DNA from: Hypsibius dujardini
Lineage: Eukaryota; Tardigrada; Eutardigrada; Parachela; Hypsibiidae
DNA: 21,967 bases
Reading direction: 5' to 3'
NCBI GenBank assembly: GCA_001579985.1
Contig: LRSR01006942.1
Span: 1-21,967 of the forward strand
Below are positions 10,512 through 21,088 of the stretch, in pieces. A program made the position numbers and the translations under genes. The notes beneath the pieces were generated by a model that had not been told where the DNA came from, did no database searches, and worked only from the letters and a program-made list of their open reading frames with translations. Every line of letters starts with the position of its first letter. Within the stretch, counting starts at the first letter, position 1.

Positions 10512-11205
10512 AGAGAGGAAAGACCGTGTGCCAAGCGGCGCGGCGCGGCGCGGACTCGGCAATTCCGCGCCGTGCCGCGTAAAACATGGTCAAATTATGC
10601 CGCGCCGCGTCCGCGCCGCTTATAGGTTCTGCCGCGCCGAACCGCGCCGCGTACGCTCTATAGTACAGACGGAAACCACAAAATGAATGAATAAATGCAA
10701 TAATTTCAATTGTAAGAAATATGCTCGTACTACATACTCATGGGTTGATTGATTGACGACGAATATATTATTCCTGTGTTCGCTTGTTCTACGAAACTGT
10801 CATGTTCTGTTCTGTTAGTTCCTGTGTTCTTAGATTTTGTACTGTCGCCTGTCTAAATTTCATTTCGTTACTGCTTGCGCCTGATTGTGAGTTGCCGTGC
10901 GCTCGACCGGGTAAACACTGACCGCAGAACCCGTTTGGGGGCTGCGAAGCTCGACGATTTGTTGTTTCTAAAGTGGAATTTGTCCAGTGACTAGTTTATC
11001 ACTGGACGGAACGTTTCAGTAGTTTTGATAATTGCCGCTTTCAAATTCGAGTTTAATGCCGCGCCGCGCCGCTTTTTTATAATGGATCATGCCGCGTGGT
11101 GCCGCGTCGTTTAACGTTTTGTGGTTTCCGCGTGAAACCGCGCAGCTTAAAAATTTAGCAGTTCATTCCGCGTCCGCGCGAGAAAACTCACGCGGTTTTC
11201 GTCTT
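10512..11205. mobile_element. Probable non-autonomous transposable element with GCCGCG-rich blocks
   Basis: An insertion of about 0.7 kb lies between two 11-bp direct copies of TAATGTAGCAT (10501-10511 and 11206-11216), a likely target-site duplication. Both ends carry dense GCCGCG/CGGCGC-type runs (about 10535-10653 and 11058-11198) around an AT-richer core. A perfect 13-bp inverted pair, GGAAACCACAAAA (10671-10683) and TTTTGTGGTTTCC (11117-11129), lies inside. AAAGAC occurs near both termini in opposite orientation. No transposase is encoded. Class is unknown; target length and ends are not definite enough to name a superfamily. Confidence 0.6.
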
Positions 11206-11216
11206 TAATGTAGCAT
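11206..11216 (+). repeat. Right copy of 11-bp direct repeat (putative target duplication)
   Basis: Exact second copy of the motif at 10501-10511, directly after the CGCGGTTTTCGTCT end of the GC-rich element. Confidence 0.55.
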
Positions 11217-11645
11217 TGTAGCATATGTCAACGATAATGCCAAGTGCGCAACACAGAACCCCTCCTTTTTTTCATGGTGTCTATCTATCGCTCTTCTTCC
11301 TACTCTGTGCCACATGAATAATTGTGTTTACTTAATTGCCGCGGGAGCGAGAGGTTTGTTTACTCATCCACGCATCGGGTGGGAGGGCGGCACACACAGC
11401 CAGCTCTTGCTTCCTATGCTTATTCCTTCCTCAGCATCACGTTCTGGGTCTATGTCTATAGCTGTGCAGCATCCCCTCCCCTTTCTGGCACTCATGCGAA
11501 CATTTCCCCTTTATTGTCTTTATCCAGAGTAGGCTGCATTTTTGCCTGCATAGGAGAGGATATGGCGGCACCCCTCAACAGTTATTTCGGATATTTACCC
11601 ACCTCCACAAATCTCCATCATTTCTAACATCGGGGCGGTTTAATC
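11217..11645. promoter_or_regulatory. Upstream region of the receptor gene
   Basis: No exon or mobile element is evident. The promoter and 5' UTR of the receptor presumably lie here, but I see no clear TATA box. Overlapping open frames of 70-100 codons in two phases have no recognisable features. Confidence 0.35.
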
Positions 11646-13091
11646 ATGTCTTTGTCTTCGGAGCAGTATGCCAAAACGATTCCCGCCCAAAATAGCACAA
11701 CCAACTTGTCCATAATTGCACTTCCGGGCCTCCTGAGCCCACTGAAGCAAGTGGAGCTCTTTCTGTGGGTTATCTTCACGACCCTGCTTTGCTTCGTCGG
11801 GGTCATCAACAACACCTTGGTACTGCTAGTGACTTGGCCAAAAACCAACGGCACCACCGGGCTCAATCTCATCATCTTCCATTTTATCTTCATTAACCTC
11901 TTCATCTGCTTGTTTAACATTCCCGTCAGTATTTTTATGATCTTAGCCAAGCAGGCGGGCTTTGTCCCGGACCCTGCGGCTTGTCAGTACATTCAGACGC
12001 TCTACACTACCGGATTTGCTGCTGTCAATTGGTCCGATGCTTTTTTGGCTTCTGGCCGTTTCGTGGTGTTCTTCTTCCCGCATAACTACCAGGCCTGGAC
12101 TACAAAAACGGCAAATTTCGGCATTATTATGCTTACATGGTTCGTCTGTACACAGTTTAATAGAATTAAAAACTCAAATGTAAATGTTTTTAGCTTCTCG
12201 AACAGTGTATATGCAGATTTTTAAATATTGATAATTGTTCATATAAAGTACCTGCAGTACGAAAGAATTTATACTTCTGCTTATATTTGGGTTCGATTTC
12301 CTGCATTTTACTCTTATTATTATCATTTATCTAATGTATATCATAAAAATATATTTAATTCAAACAAAACTCCCTAGGTTTGTGAGCTTTGGAGCGGTCT
12401 TGCCCGTCGCCTTCGGAATGGGCGGGAAAATGTTGATGCTCCCGCTCGGACAGTGCGTCTATCTTCCATTGGGTCCACTGGGCAAGTTCTTCACGGCCTC
12501 CATGTCCCTTCCGTATGGCATTGCGAGCTTGGGATCGTTGTTGATCCTCTGTAAGACCTGCCACGTCTCTCGACTGTACGGAATGGTGAGCGACCGGCAT
12601 CGCCGAATTATGGTCCATCGCATTCGGCTAGCCAAGATGCTTCTCTTCACGATTCTTTGGAGTGTCATTTGCAGTGTCCCATTGGGCGTTATCACCCTCA
12701 ACTTTCAGTCTATGTTTGTGGAGAATCCCGTGTCTGTGCTCTGGCTAAGGACCTGCCTCGCCAGTCAGTGTGGCTTTACTCCGGTCAGTAATGATTGATG
12801 ATTACTCAAATGTTTACAGTACTGTACATTGTTTTTTTGTAATTGGTGAGGCACTCGGTTCCTCTTTATTTTAATGGTTAAGGTCTTGGTTTACAGTGCA
12901 TCCTGCTGCTGTCGAATGCAGAGTACCGCAGCCGGCTGGCCCGGATGTTTGACTGCATTTTTATCTCGGCTGACGCATTGGCTGACGACATGACGACTGG
13001 GAATAGAAAATCCTCCTTCCACCCGCCGGAATTCTGGAGACCAGCTGACAGGGTCAATCGTGTTACCATTAGATATACGCTAGCTACGTGA
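11646..13091 (+). CDS. Rhodopsin-like (class A) G-protein-coupled receptor, divergent orphan
   Basis: Plasma-membrane receptor, ligand unknown. Exons 11646-12139, 12378-12783 and 12897-13091 join in frame to 364 residues. The first donor (ACATG|GTTCGT) restores Trp165-Phe-Val of TM4. N-glycosylation sites sit at Asn16 and Asn20. TM1 (about 37-64) has the conserved Asn (56); TM2 is about 74-100; TM3 starts at Cys113, which can pair with Cys191 of extracellular loop 2; TM5 contains Pro210; TM6 follows a basic loop (DRHRRIMVHRIR). The D-R-Y triplet is Gly137-Arg-Phe, TM2 lacks its usual Asp, TM6 lacks the canonical CWxP, and NPxxY is TPCIL. TM7 continues as SNAEYR into a 50-residue tail. The architecture is clearly class A; the subfamily is not recognisable and looks lineage-specific. 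The broken gene downstream shares the intron in TM7. Confidence 0.85.
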
Positions 13092-13204
13092 AATCATTAA
13101 ATCAGACTGATCAAATTACTTACTGGCATGTCGTTCGTCTTCCGTGGCCTGAAAAACGTACGTGCGTACGGTAGTGCTACTAATTCCACAATTTCTATAA
13201 TAAT

Positions 13205-13210
13205 AATAAA
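13205..13210 (+). terminator. Poly(A) signal candidate for the receptor gene
   Basis: AATAAA inside a TAATAATAATAAAATA stretch, about 115 nt after the TGA at 13089-13091. The surrounding AT-richness reduces its weight. Confidence 0.4.
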
Positions 13211-13570
13211 ATATAAGCCAGACTTTTTAGATCAGTTTACGTATGATATGAATATACTTACGAAAAGCTACCCGGTAAAAAAATTCAAACGTATCATTTA
13301 AAATTATTTCGGATAACCAAATACTTTGCATTTTAGCCACTTTAAGCGGAGACATTTTTTGACAGAAATTGAAAAAGTTTCCTCTGCCTAAGGTGCCGCA
13401 CGTGGCTCTATAAGCCCATACGTGCCGAGAGAGGAGTCAATAGTGCGCTCTATCGCGCACAATTCTTTAATTTAAAGTATTATTCCAGCAACAGAACCAG
13501 GTCTGAGCTATTAACGTCCCCAATATATTCTGCGATTATTTATAAATCACATTTTTCCATATATACCTAC

Positions 13571-14421
13571 AGATTTGGACCGTACCTCAGCAGCAAGAAC
13601 CGCACCTACCGCATCGAATATCCGCGCAAACGAATTTTGAAGGCAATATGCCAGTACCATCCATTCACGTGGGAGGACTTTTTCCTTCTCCTCCGCAACA
13701 GTGGCAGCGATTGTCCATTCTCCAAAAGATCACCAAAAAGTGCGGCAAGAATTTTCACGTCACTTCTAACCGGTCTGCGTTGAAAGTGACAACCACCATC
13801 ATCAACTCCACTTCCAACTGCGGGGACAGGAGGCGGCCAATCTCACCAAGGCATGGGCCTATATTCTCGCGGAAACCAGGATCTTCATCCAAAATTTACC
13901 GGCTCTCCAGCAGCCCATCCAATTCTCAATCCATCGAGTACCCTACCGGCTTTCCCACACCTACGGAGTCACCTGCCGGCATGGAGAATGTATGACGTCA
14001 GGGTGTAGGCCAGCGTCGCGCTCGGCAAACACGAATGCTGCTCTTAAGTTTTTTATGGAGTGCTCTGTGCTCTCTGCTGACGGGAATCATTACCGTCAAT
14101 TTTCCCCACCTAATGTCGGAACGTCCGATTTCCGTTCTGTGGCTGAGAACCTGTCTGGCGTTACAGTAAGCACTCACTCCGGTTAGTTAATTTATAAACT
14201 ATGATTTATTAGATAATTGTTTATGAATAGTTTGAAATTTCCCTTGTTTTTTAGTGTATTTTGCTCATGTCGAGTATCGCATGCGACTGACAAAAATATT
14301 ACGGAAAAACGAAAGAAACGGAAAAGAACCTGCACTGCCGGATGTTGAAAAAGTCGTGCCTCGGATTCCTGGCTCCAGCCCCGCTTCCGGCTCCTCACCG
14401 TCCACACAACGAAGGCTTTGA
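13571..14421 (+). pseudogene. Decayed second GPCR, related to the upstream receptor
   Basis: The secure part starts near 14020. The peptide RMLLLSFLWSALC and then SVLWLRTCLALQ aligns with RLAKMLLFTILWSVIC and SVLWLRTCLASQ of the intact receptor (TM6 to TM7). A TAA stop at 14167-14169 replaces its Cys codon. The exon then ends ACTCCG at 14181 before GTTAGT, the same phase-0 intron as the intact gene. The next exon (from 14255, after TTTTTTAG) reads CILLM, then a 7-nt loss removes Asn-Ala and shifts the frame, after which EYRMRLTK and a basic tail end at 14421. The 5' part (13571-13990) is open in several frames; one contains RVPYRL and VTCRHGE, vaguely like TM5, but I cannot assign it. The frame breaks argue for a pseudogene; sequencing error is the alternative. 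Confidence 0.6.
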
Positions 14422-14950
14422 GAATCTTAAAGCTAGATTTTCGCAAGCAATTGGAATGAGAACAATGCCTGAAAAAGAACACGAAGCGCTGGGACCTTGG
14501 ATGTAGATACAGGTTAGTCAAGTTCCGGTAGTTGCGGACGGTCTGGGATATACATTTTTTTGCCAATTTACTGCTTATTAAAGCAAAATTTTAATGGCCT
14601 GATAAAAATGTTCTTCGGCTTTGTTTCTTCCCTCGTTTCAAAAACGTTTATCAATTTTCGAGTATAACCTCGTAATCAACCGCGCATAACCCAAGATAAC
14701 CGTTTTCGGTAAGCGCCATCTGGGTTTCACGACGGATGCACATGGTGCTGCAGTGTTGTTCATAACCGAGGGTCAATCAAATACCAGCACGCCAATGTGG
14801 GTGCTACATTTTAACCTTTGAGACGACGTAGTACGGTCAAATCGTTCGTTAACAAAGAGTTTTTGATTAAGGAGTACCGCCGTCAGTAGTTGAGCAACTT
14901 GCGCTCTCTCAACGTGGTTCTACTTGTTTTCCGCGGACAGAACGCACCAA
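14422..14950. other. Spacer before the PhzF-like array
   Basis: No recognisable exon or RNA gene. The promoter of the first PhzF-like gene lies at its right-hand end. Confidence 0.4.
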
Positions 14951-14960
14951 GTATAAAAGA
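14951..14960 (+). promoter_or_regulatory. TATA box candidate of PhzF-like gene 1
   Basis: GTATAAAAGA is a near-consensus TATA element 106 nt before the ATG at 15066. With initiation about 30 nt downstream it would leave a 5' UTR of roughly 80 nt. Confidence 0.55.
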
Positions 14961-15065
14961 CCAGAAATGGGTTCGAGATTCAATTGCTCGCTTCAATAAT
15001 TTTCCTTTCGCAATCAGGCTGTGAGCTTGACGTTTGGTATTTTCGCTAGTGAAAGTAGCCCCGTG

Positions 15066-16585
15066 ATGAAAATCGTCCATGGAGGCACTCTCAACTTACC
15101 TATATACATTGCGGATGCATTTGCGAAGGATGCGCTTACCGGCAACCCAGCGGCGGTGTGCGTCCTCCAGTCCGACACCGTAAGTCCGCCCTTAAGGAGT
15201 ATGTCTGTTAAAACCGAGTAATAATTAAGGTTCTCATGCCCCCTTCTGAATTAGGCCCTGAGCGATGTCGAAATGCAGCGTATCGCTGCGGAGATGAACC
15301 AAACGGTCACAGCATTCGTTTGCCGTCCGGACACGTCCACTATCGGAGAGCAACAGCTGCCATGTGAGTAGTATTTCATTTCTTCAGTGCCGGTCATTCT
15401 TCTACTCCCCGTTAGGCGTTCCTCACATATATTTTTGCTTTCATTACTCCCACTAAGTAAAACTGTTCTTGTCAAATTACAGCTCCCCTTTGTTTTAATT
15501 TGAGTTAATTCGTTGCTGTGTTCCGCTTCCGTCAAGTGTTTCAGTTGGGTCCAATTTAAGTTTATCCTGACTTTTTCTGCAAATATTTCAAAATGATAAC
15601 ATGAGCTCTCTTTCGAAGTATGGTTCTCTGTTTCCCCTATTGAGTGTATGGGTGAAGTAACCGAGTAGGGTACTCGTACATACAGTCGTCTCTGTACCGA
15701 TTATTTTGCAGTCAATGAGTTTGGTCTCCGCTGGTTTACTCCCACGCTGGAAATAAACCTGTGCGGACACGCCACATTGGCAACTGCCGCCGTCATCTTC
15801 GAGATCTACGGTAGGGTGGGGACCTGGATGATATTAAAAATGCTTTTGAAAATGAATCACCTTTGATCTTCCTGTATAAGTCTGACTCATTTCAGGGGAG
15901 GCATTTCACGAGGTGAAATTCAAAACCAAAAGCGGTGTCCATTCTGCCAGCCTGAAGAAGGGTTTTATCGAGTTAGACTTCCCGTTGAATCCCGGCCATT
16001 CCCTGGACATGGCCGCCCAAGCCGATCTGCGACCTCTTCTGGATGTTTGCAGCGCCATCTGCGGCCCCGACACCATCGTGGATGTGCGTTATTCCCCGGG
16101 AACTCGGTACTTGATGGTCCACCTAAACGACCGGGTGGATCTCGTGAACCTGGTCGTCGAGCCAAGCCAGTTTCTTGCTGCTCAGCCTATCACCATAAAA
16201 TTAAACGGCGTCATCCTGACGGTCCGAGGCTCACCACAAGGAACGTCAGCAGGAGCTGGATATGACTTCATTTCACGATTCTTCGGCCCGTTTTTGGGGA
16301 TTCCGGAGGACCACGTTTGTGGCTCGGCTCATACCGTCTTGGCACCTTATTGGACTGGCGTCCTAGACAAGGATGTAAAGAAAGGTCGGTCAGTTGATAA
16401 TATTAGCGGTAGTACCACAATACGTGTTCTACGAAGCAAGAAGACTTACTTATATGTATCTTGTACTCACAGCACGAATGGTTAGCAAAAGAGGCGGTGA
16501 TCTCCTGCTGGATATCCGTCAGAACGGACGCATCGGAATATCCGGAACCTGTCAGATTGTGTTGAGAGGAAAAATAACTTTTTGA
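15066..16585 (+). CDS. PhzF/PBLD-like protein, tandem copy 1
   Basis: Member of the PhzF phenazine-biosynthesis-like/PBLD fold family (cytosolic two-lobed isomerase/epimerase-type proteins; substrate in animals unknown). Exons 15066-15179, 15255-15363, 15712-15810, 15896-16384 and 16473-16585 join in frame to 307 residues, close to the usual PBLD length (about 290). Signatures: LPIYIADAF and [11 protein letters not shown] near the N terminus, RWFTP, CGHATLA with His94, [26 protein letters not shown] with Asp246, and RGGDLLLDI at the end. In relatives the MN.(S)ETAF motif carries the catalytic Glu; here it reads MNQTVTAF, with Val56 at that place. The start is chosen because the four copies align from there. 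It uniquely carries an additional intron (15364-15711). The TATA box at 14951 probably drives it. Function unknown; catalytic loss or altered chemistry is inferred. Confidence 0.92.
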
Positions 16586-17036
16586 GTTGATATGTCAGCC
16601 GTTTCAATGGAAGAGATACCGAATAATTCTACAGCCTAATCACCCTAATGGGTATAAGCTTTTCTGAAAGAAACGACTGAAGTGGCCATTTCTATTATAC
16701 GGTACCTCGATTTAAAGAAAGCTGGGGGTGAGCACAGTTATACAATTTCTTAATAAAACCGGCGAATTAAGCTAACGACCTGTTATCAGGTTAATTCCAC
16801 TCCTATCACAACTTTGATCGTAAGACAGTATATCTGATCATACTGCACTGCAGCACACAATCTATCGTTCGAACGGTCATTGACGATTTGATCAAATGAT
16901 CCACACTGTGTAGACAAGAAAAAGTATGTTGCTATTAACCCCAACAATCATCTCCTGACGAAAAAAAGCATGAACTTGTTACTTCTTTCCTAATCTACCG
17001 TTTGAAAAGCCATTGTCGTCCATAATTAGCACTGCG
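16586..17036. other. Spacer between PhzF-like copies 1 and 2
   Basis: No gene. AATAAA at 16752-16757 lies 167 nt after the stop of copy 1 and may be its poly(A) signal. The rest should hold the promoter of copy 2, but I see no clear TATA element at the usual distance. Confidence 0.45.
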
Positions 17037-18274
17037 ATGGAGCATTCCAGGGTCCATTTTTCAGTTTATATTGTTGACGCGTTTGCAAGCAAAACGTTCA
17101 CTGGAAATCCAGCGGCTGTTTGTGTCTTGGAGCAAGGCATGGTAAGTCGGGAAGACCATGTAACAACCAATCATAAACTGTGCGAGACCCAGCAAAACCA
17201 AAGTAAACCTAACAAACGCTTGATTGAGGGGATTTTTAGGAGCTTAGCGATGAGATGATGCAACGCATTGCCGCGGAAGTTAACCAGACGACCACAGCAT
17301 TTGTTCGCCGATGTGATAGATCCATTGCGACTATTAAGGAAGATAGCTTTATTGCACCAAATGGTAACGAGTTCGATCTGCGCTGGTTCACTCCTACAAT
17401 GGAGAATCCATTTTGTGGGCATGCAACCTTGGCTACTTCCGCTGTAATCTTTGACATCTACAGTAAGATTCAATATGATCAGTGCTTATACTTATACTTA
17501 TAAGAGAGCCGGAATTAGCTCTTTTCCGCTGGTTTACTTTCTTCTGTCCTATAGACTGGTTTGATTTCAAGTATGATGACGTCATTTTAATTTTCAGAAA
17601 ATACATTCCAAGAAGCAAAATTTAAAACTAAAACCGGTCTTCACACAGCCAGGTTGAAGAATGGCTTTATCGAACTGGACTTCCCAATAAATCTCGGCTA
17701 TGCTCTAGGCTCCGTCGAGCAAACTCAATTACAGCCACTGGTGGACGTCTGCAGCGCCATCTGCGGCACCGATGCGATTGTTGCAGTGCGGTTCTCACCG
17801 GGAACTCGTTACATGATGGTTCACCTGTCCGATGGAGTAGATCTTGAGAAGCTTATCGTGGACCCAAGCCGATTCCTTGCCGTTCAACCGCAGAGCATCA
17901 AACTGAACGGGGTAATCTTAACGGTTCGCGGTAATCTTCCGGAAATGGCAACAGGAAGTGGTTATGACTTCATTTCACGATTCTTCGGACCGTGGCTGGG
18001 GATTCCGGAAGATCACGTTTGCGGCTCGGCTCATACCGTCTTGGCACCTTACTGGACCTCCGTGCTCGGGAAAGATGTTAAGAAAGGTGGGTAAACTGAT
18101 GACAACGCAAGCTGAAAATAGTTGGAACAAGGAACACAATTGTTTTTTTTTCTTTCGACAGCACGAATGGTCAGTACCAGAGGTGGTGATCTCCTGCTGG
18201 ATATACGGGAGAATGGACGGATTGGTATCGGGGGAACTTGCCAAATCGTTTTAAGAGGACAATTTACTTTGTGA
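17037..18274 (+). CDS. PhzF/PBLD-like protein, tandem copy 2
   Basis: Exons 17037-17141, 17240-17462, 17598-18086 and 18162-18274 give 309 residues. The first in-frame ATG is at 17037 (MEHSRVHFSVYIVDAF). Family signatures: [56 protein letters not shown] and the closing RGGDLLLDI. The catalytic Glu position is Thr53 (VNQTTTAF). Exon 2 spans continuously what copy 1 encodes in two exons. The long exon is 489 nt, identical in length to that of copy 1, and the protein is very similar to copy 1 there (FSPGTRYMMVHLSDGVDL against [18 protein letters not shown]). It is complete, with no breaks. Enzymatic activity is doubtful for the reason given; fold membership is secure. Confidence 0.93.
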
Positions 18275-19146
18275 TTTTTATGGAAGTTCGGCTTGTATAT
18301 ATGTTTGTAATAGAGTTTCGGTCGTCGGAAAATACAACTGCAAATTATACGCCGTTAGTTCTTACTTGGAACAATTTTCAGAGGGGGAATCACAATTTCT
18401 CCGCACAATCTTTTTAATAGAGTTGTATTTATTATGATGATTTTCAAATTAATTTCATCGGTCAGGAGATGAAAGTATTTTTTTGGCAAAAATTCACAAA
18501 GTTGGAAAAACATAGAAGATTCCACTTTCCCTGATTTCAACTGCAATTCAATTTTGGAAAACGGTTGAATTAAAAAATATTTGACACTGCCCTTCTTAAA
18601 ATTGAATTTGCAATCGATCGGCATTAGCAGAATCTCTTTTGAATGCCAGGGGACGAAGCTACAGATCATCGTCGAGCCCGACCGGAAACTGACGAGTGAT
18701 ACTCGAGAAATGACGCATAGATCCACCCCCTGACATCCAAAAATGATTGTGCTTCTGCCAAAGAATTTATCCATCCTCGTTTTGTTTTGTTTTGTTTTGC
18801 GTACAGTATGATGTCTTTTTTCCATCGGTTGGTTTGATATATTTGTGATTTCTTGCGATTCTGACCCATAGCCTTTAGATTCGTTTTGATTCCTTTGTTA
18901 AAGGGGGTGGGGGTATTAGCTATATACTGTACTTGTACTGATGCACACTGCACAAAGTACACTGGACTTTGATCCGAGTTGGATTAAATTTGGCATGCGA
19001 ATTAGGAGGAAGTGTAATGGAAGAAGTTAGAATACGGTCGTAGAGGTTCAGTCCCATCAACCGCTCAGATCTACGTTTGGCTCAAATGCATGGACAATAC
19101 AGCCTTTCTTAATTAATTCTAGTTGTATACATAAAACCTCCTAACA
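18275..19146. other. Spacer between PhzF-like copies 2 and 3
   Basis: No gene is recognised. It contains a (TTTTG)n run at 18779-18799. A minus-strand open stretch of 156 codons (18825-18355) has no recognisable domain, overlaps simple sequence and is not called. Confidence 0.45.
18779..18799 (+). repeat. TTTTG pentanucleotide microsatellite
   Basis: Four tandem GTTTT/TTTTG units in spacer DNA between tandem genes. Confidence 0.8.
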
Positions 19147-20492
19147 ATGGAATTGAACCACGGAGTTACCTTTCCTGTATATATTGTGGATGCATTTGCC
19201 AGTGAGGCTCTCACGGGTAATCCAGCTGTAGTTTGCGTCACGGAACTAAACACGGTCAGTACGCGGGAGTAGCCCAGAAAACACGGGGAGAAGCCGGAGA
19301 ATAGCATAAAAAGTTTTGGTTAAATTTGTAGGAGTTGAGTGATGTGATTATGCAGCGTATAGCAGCGGAAATGAACCAAACAACAACTGCATTTGTTCGT
19401 CGTTCCACGAACCCTATCACCGGAAATACGTGCCTTCCTTCGGTTGAGAGTGAGTTTATTCTACGCTGGTTCACTCCGACGACGGAGATCCCACTCTGCG
19501 GTCATGCCACACTGGCCACGTCGGCAGTTATCTTTGAGATCTACAGTGAGTATGAAGAATTATATATGAAATCGGCTTGAGCATTGTTGCGACCTCTGCT
19601 CATGTGTGTTGCATGTTCAACAACAACAACAAATTTCGATTTATTAATGGATAACAAAATTAATGTTAGATATCCCTCAGATTTAAAAGTAAAAAAAGGT
19701 ATGCGTACAATGTGAAGAATATGAGCATAGGTTGCCGAAAAGATGATACTAATAAATCGGCCGTACCGTTGATCTCGAATTAAATGTATTGTGACTGTTC
19801 ATTTGTAGAGAATCTCTTCAATGAAATCAAATTTCAAACTGAAAGCGGTATACACACAGCCAGACTAAAGGACGGATTTATCGAGCTGGACTTCCCAATA
19901 AACCTGGCGACACCGCTGAGCCCGGTTGAGCAAGCCGACATACAACCACTTTTGGAGGTTTGTACAGCCATCGCCGGTGCTGATTCCATTGTGGCCGTCC
20001 GGCTGTCGCAGGAGTTGCGTTACTTGTTGGTTCACCTTAGCGACGGAGTGGATCTTGCCAATCTCGAGGTGGATCCAAATAGGCTTCTTGCCGCTGGACC
20101 GCAGACCATCAACTTAAACGGCGTGATCTTAACGGTTCGCGGCGGTCCCTCGCACGGAACGGAATCAGGAAGCAGTTATGACTTTTGTACCCGTTTCTTT
20201 AGTCCCTGGCGTGCTATTCCTGAAGATCCAGTTTGTGGGTCGGCCCACACCGTCTTGGCGCCTTACTGGACCGAGGTCCTGGGCAAGGCCGTTAACAGGG
20301 GTGAGTGTGGATCCTGTTAAAAGCGAATAACTTTTACTTATCAAAATACCTGAAACTAGTTTTAATTCATTACTTTTAGCTCGAATGGTCAGTAAAAGAG
20401 GCGGGGACCTCCTATTGAACATCCGTGAGAACGGACGTATTGGGATTGCCGGAACCTGTCAGATTATTATGAGAGGACAACTGACATTATGA
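19147..20492 (+). CDS. PhzF/PBLD-like protein, tandem copy 3
   Basis: Exons 19147-19254 (donor GTCAGT), 19332-19545, 19809-20300 and 20380-20492 give 308 residues. The protein starts MELNHGVTFPVYIVDAF and keeps [54 protein letters not shown] and RGGDLLLNI. Of the three complete copies only this one keeps the usual Pro in the EDP motif; copies 1 and 2 have EDH. The catalytic Glu position is Thr54 (MNQTTTAF). The long exon is 492 nt, one codon longer than in copies 1 and 2. Exon layout matches copy 2, and the second exon has the same length (214 nt) as in copy 4. Complete and unbroken. Substrate unknown. Confidence 0.93.
19618..19632 (+). repeat. CAA simple repeat in intron of copy 3
   Basis: Five CAA units within the third intron; non-coding. 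Confidence 0.6.
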
Positions 20493-20848
20493 TTTTACAA
20501 TGTTGACGCTTTTTCGCTGACCGGCTTTAAACTTGATGGGATAAAAATGATTTACTATAGGTCCACGTTTGTATTTATGTCCTGATTGGTTTGCCATGTG
20601 CTCTCAAATAACAATTGTGTAACTTATATTAAGCATTTGTATTTTAATGTAGGATAAACGCGTGAAGTTTGTCGCTAAGAATAATACCCGCAACATCCGT
20701 TCAAACAATATGGTCTAATCGACAGTCGACAGTTTTGTTCATATGCAACTTTTGAAATGCACCTTTCGCAATGCAAAGTCCACCGCATGACTTGGACTGT
20801 TGATAAAAGCATGCTATCATATCAAGTGGACGCGAGCATGAGATACAC
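20493..20848. other. Spacer after PhzF-like copy 3
   Basis: No recognisable gene or clear poly(A) hexamer. It ends at the left arm of the foldback element. Confidence 0.4.
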
Positions 20849-20920
20849 TGAGGGTATTTAAAGTTCGCTTATTTGCAGCGTTTATTTCGCTATTTCAAAC
20901 TCGCTAATCTCCCTGGTTTT
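20849..20920 (+). repeat. Left inverted arm of the foldback element
   Basis: 72 nt, nearly perfect reverse complement of 21089-21160, differing at about three positions (all C/T differences). Confidence 0.85.
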
Positions 20921-21088
20921 GCACGCCCTTGCAACGGTGATACGAGAACACGCCCCCCTGGCTTACTTGAGGCTGCGTCTCCTTCGCTAATTTCAACTCA
21001 CATGGACCACTCACAAGACAGATGCGCACAATTAGCGAGCAGATAACTAAGAAAAGGAGCTCCTTGACTGCTTTTCTCGCTTATCATC

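Noticed and set aside
10216-10593. Minus-strand 125-codon frame with AHVTVIP, like a retroelement protease
   Set aside because: The D-T/S-G active triad is missing, flanking reverse transcriptase is absent, and half the frame lies in the GCCGCG-rich element.
13157-13170. Palindrome CGTACGTGCGTACG and the nearby hairpin GTGCGC/GCGCAC at 13443-13460
   Set aside because: Short inverted repeats expected by chance at this scale; no linked feature supports a regulatory call.
17013-17036. Upstream extension of PhzF-like copy 2 (and of copy 4 at 21301-21342)
   Set aside because: These extensions begin at TTG, not ATG; the ATGs at 17037 and 21343 align with the starts of the other copies.
18355-18825. 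156-codon minus-strand frame between PhzF-like copies 2 and 3
   Set aside because: Biased basic/aromatic composition from AT-rich DNA, overlaps a TTTTG microsatellite, no domain seen.
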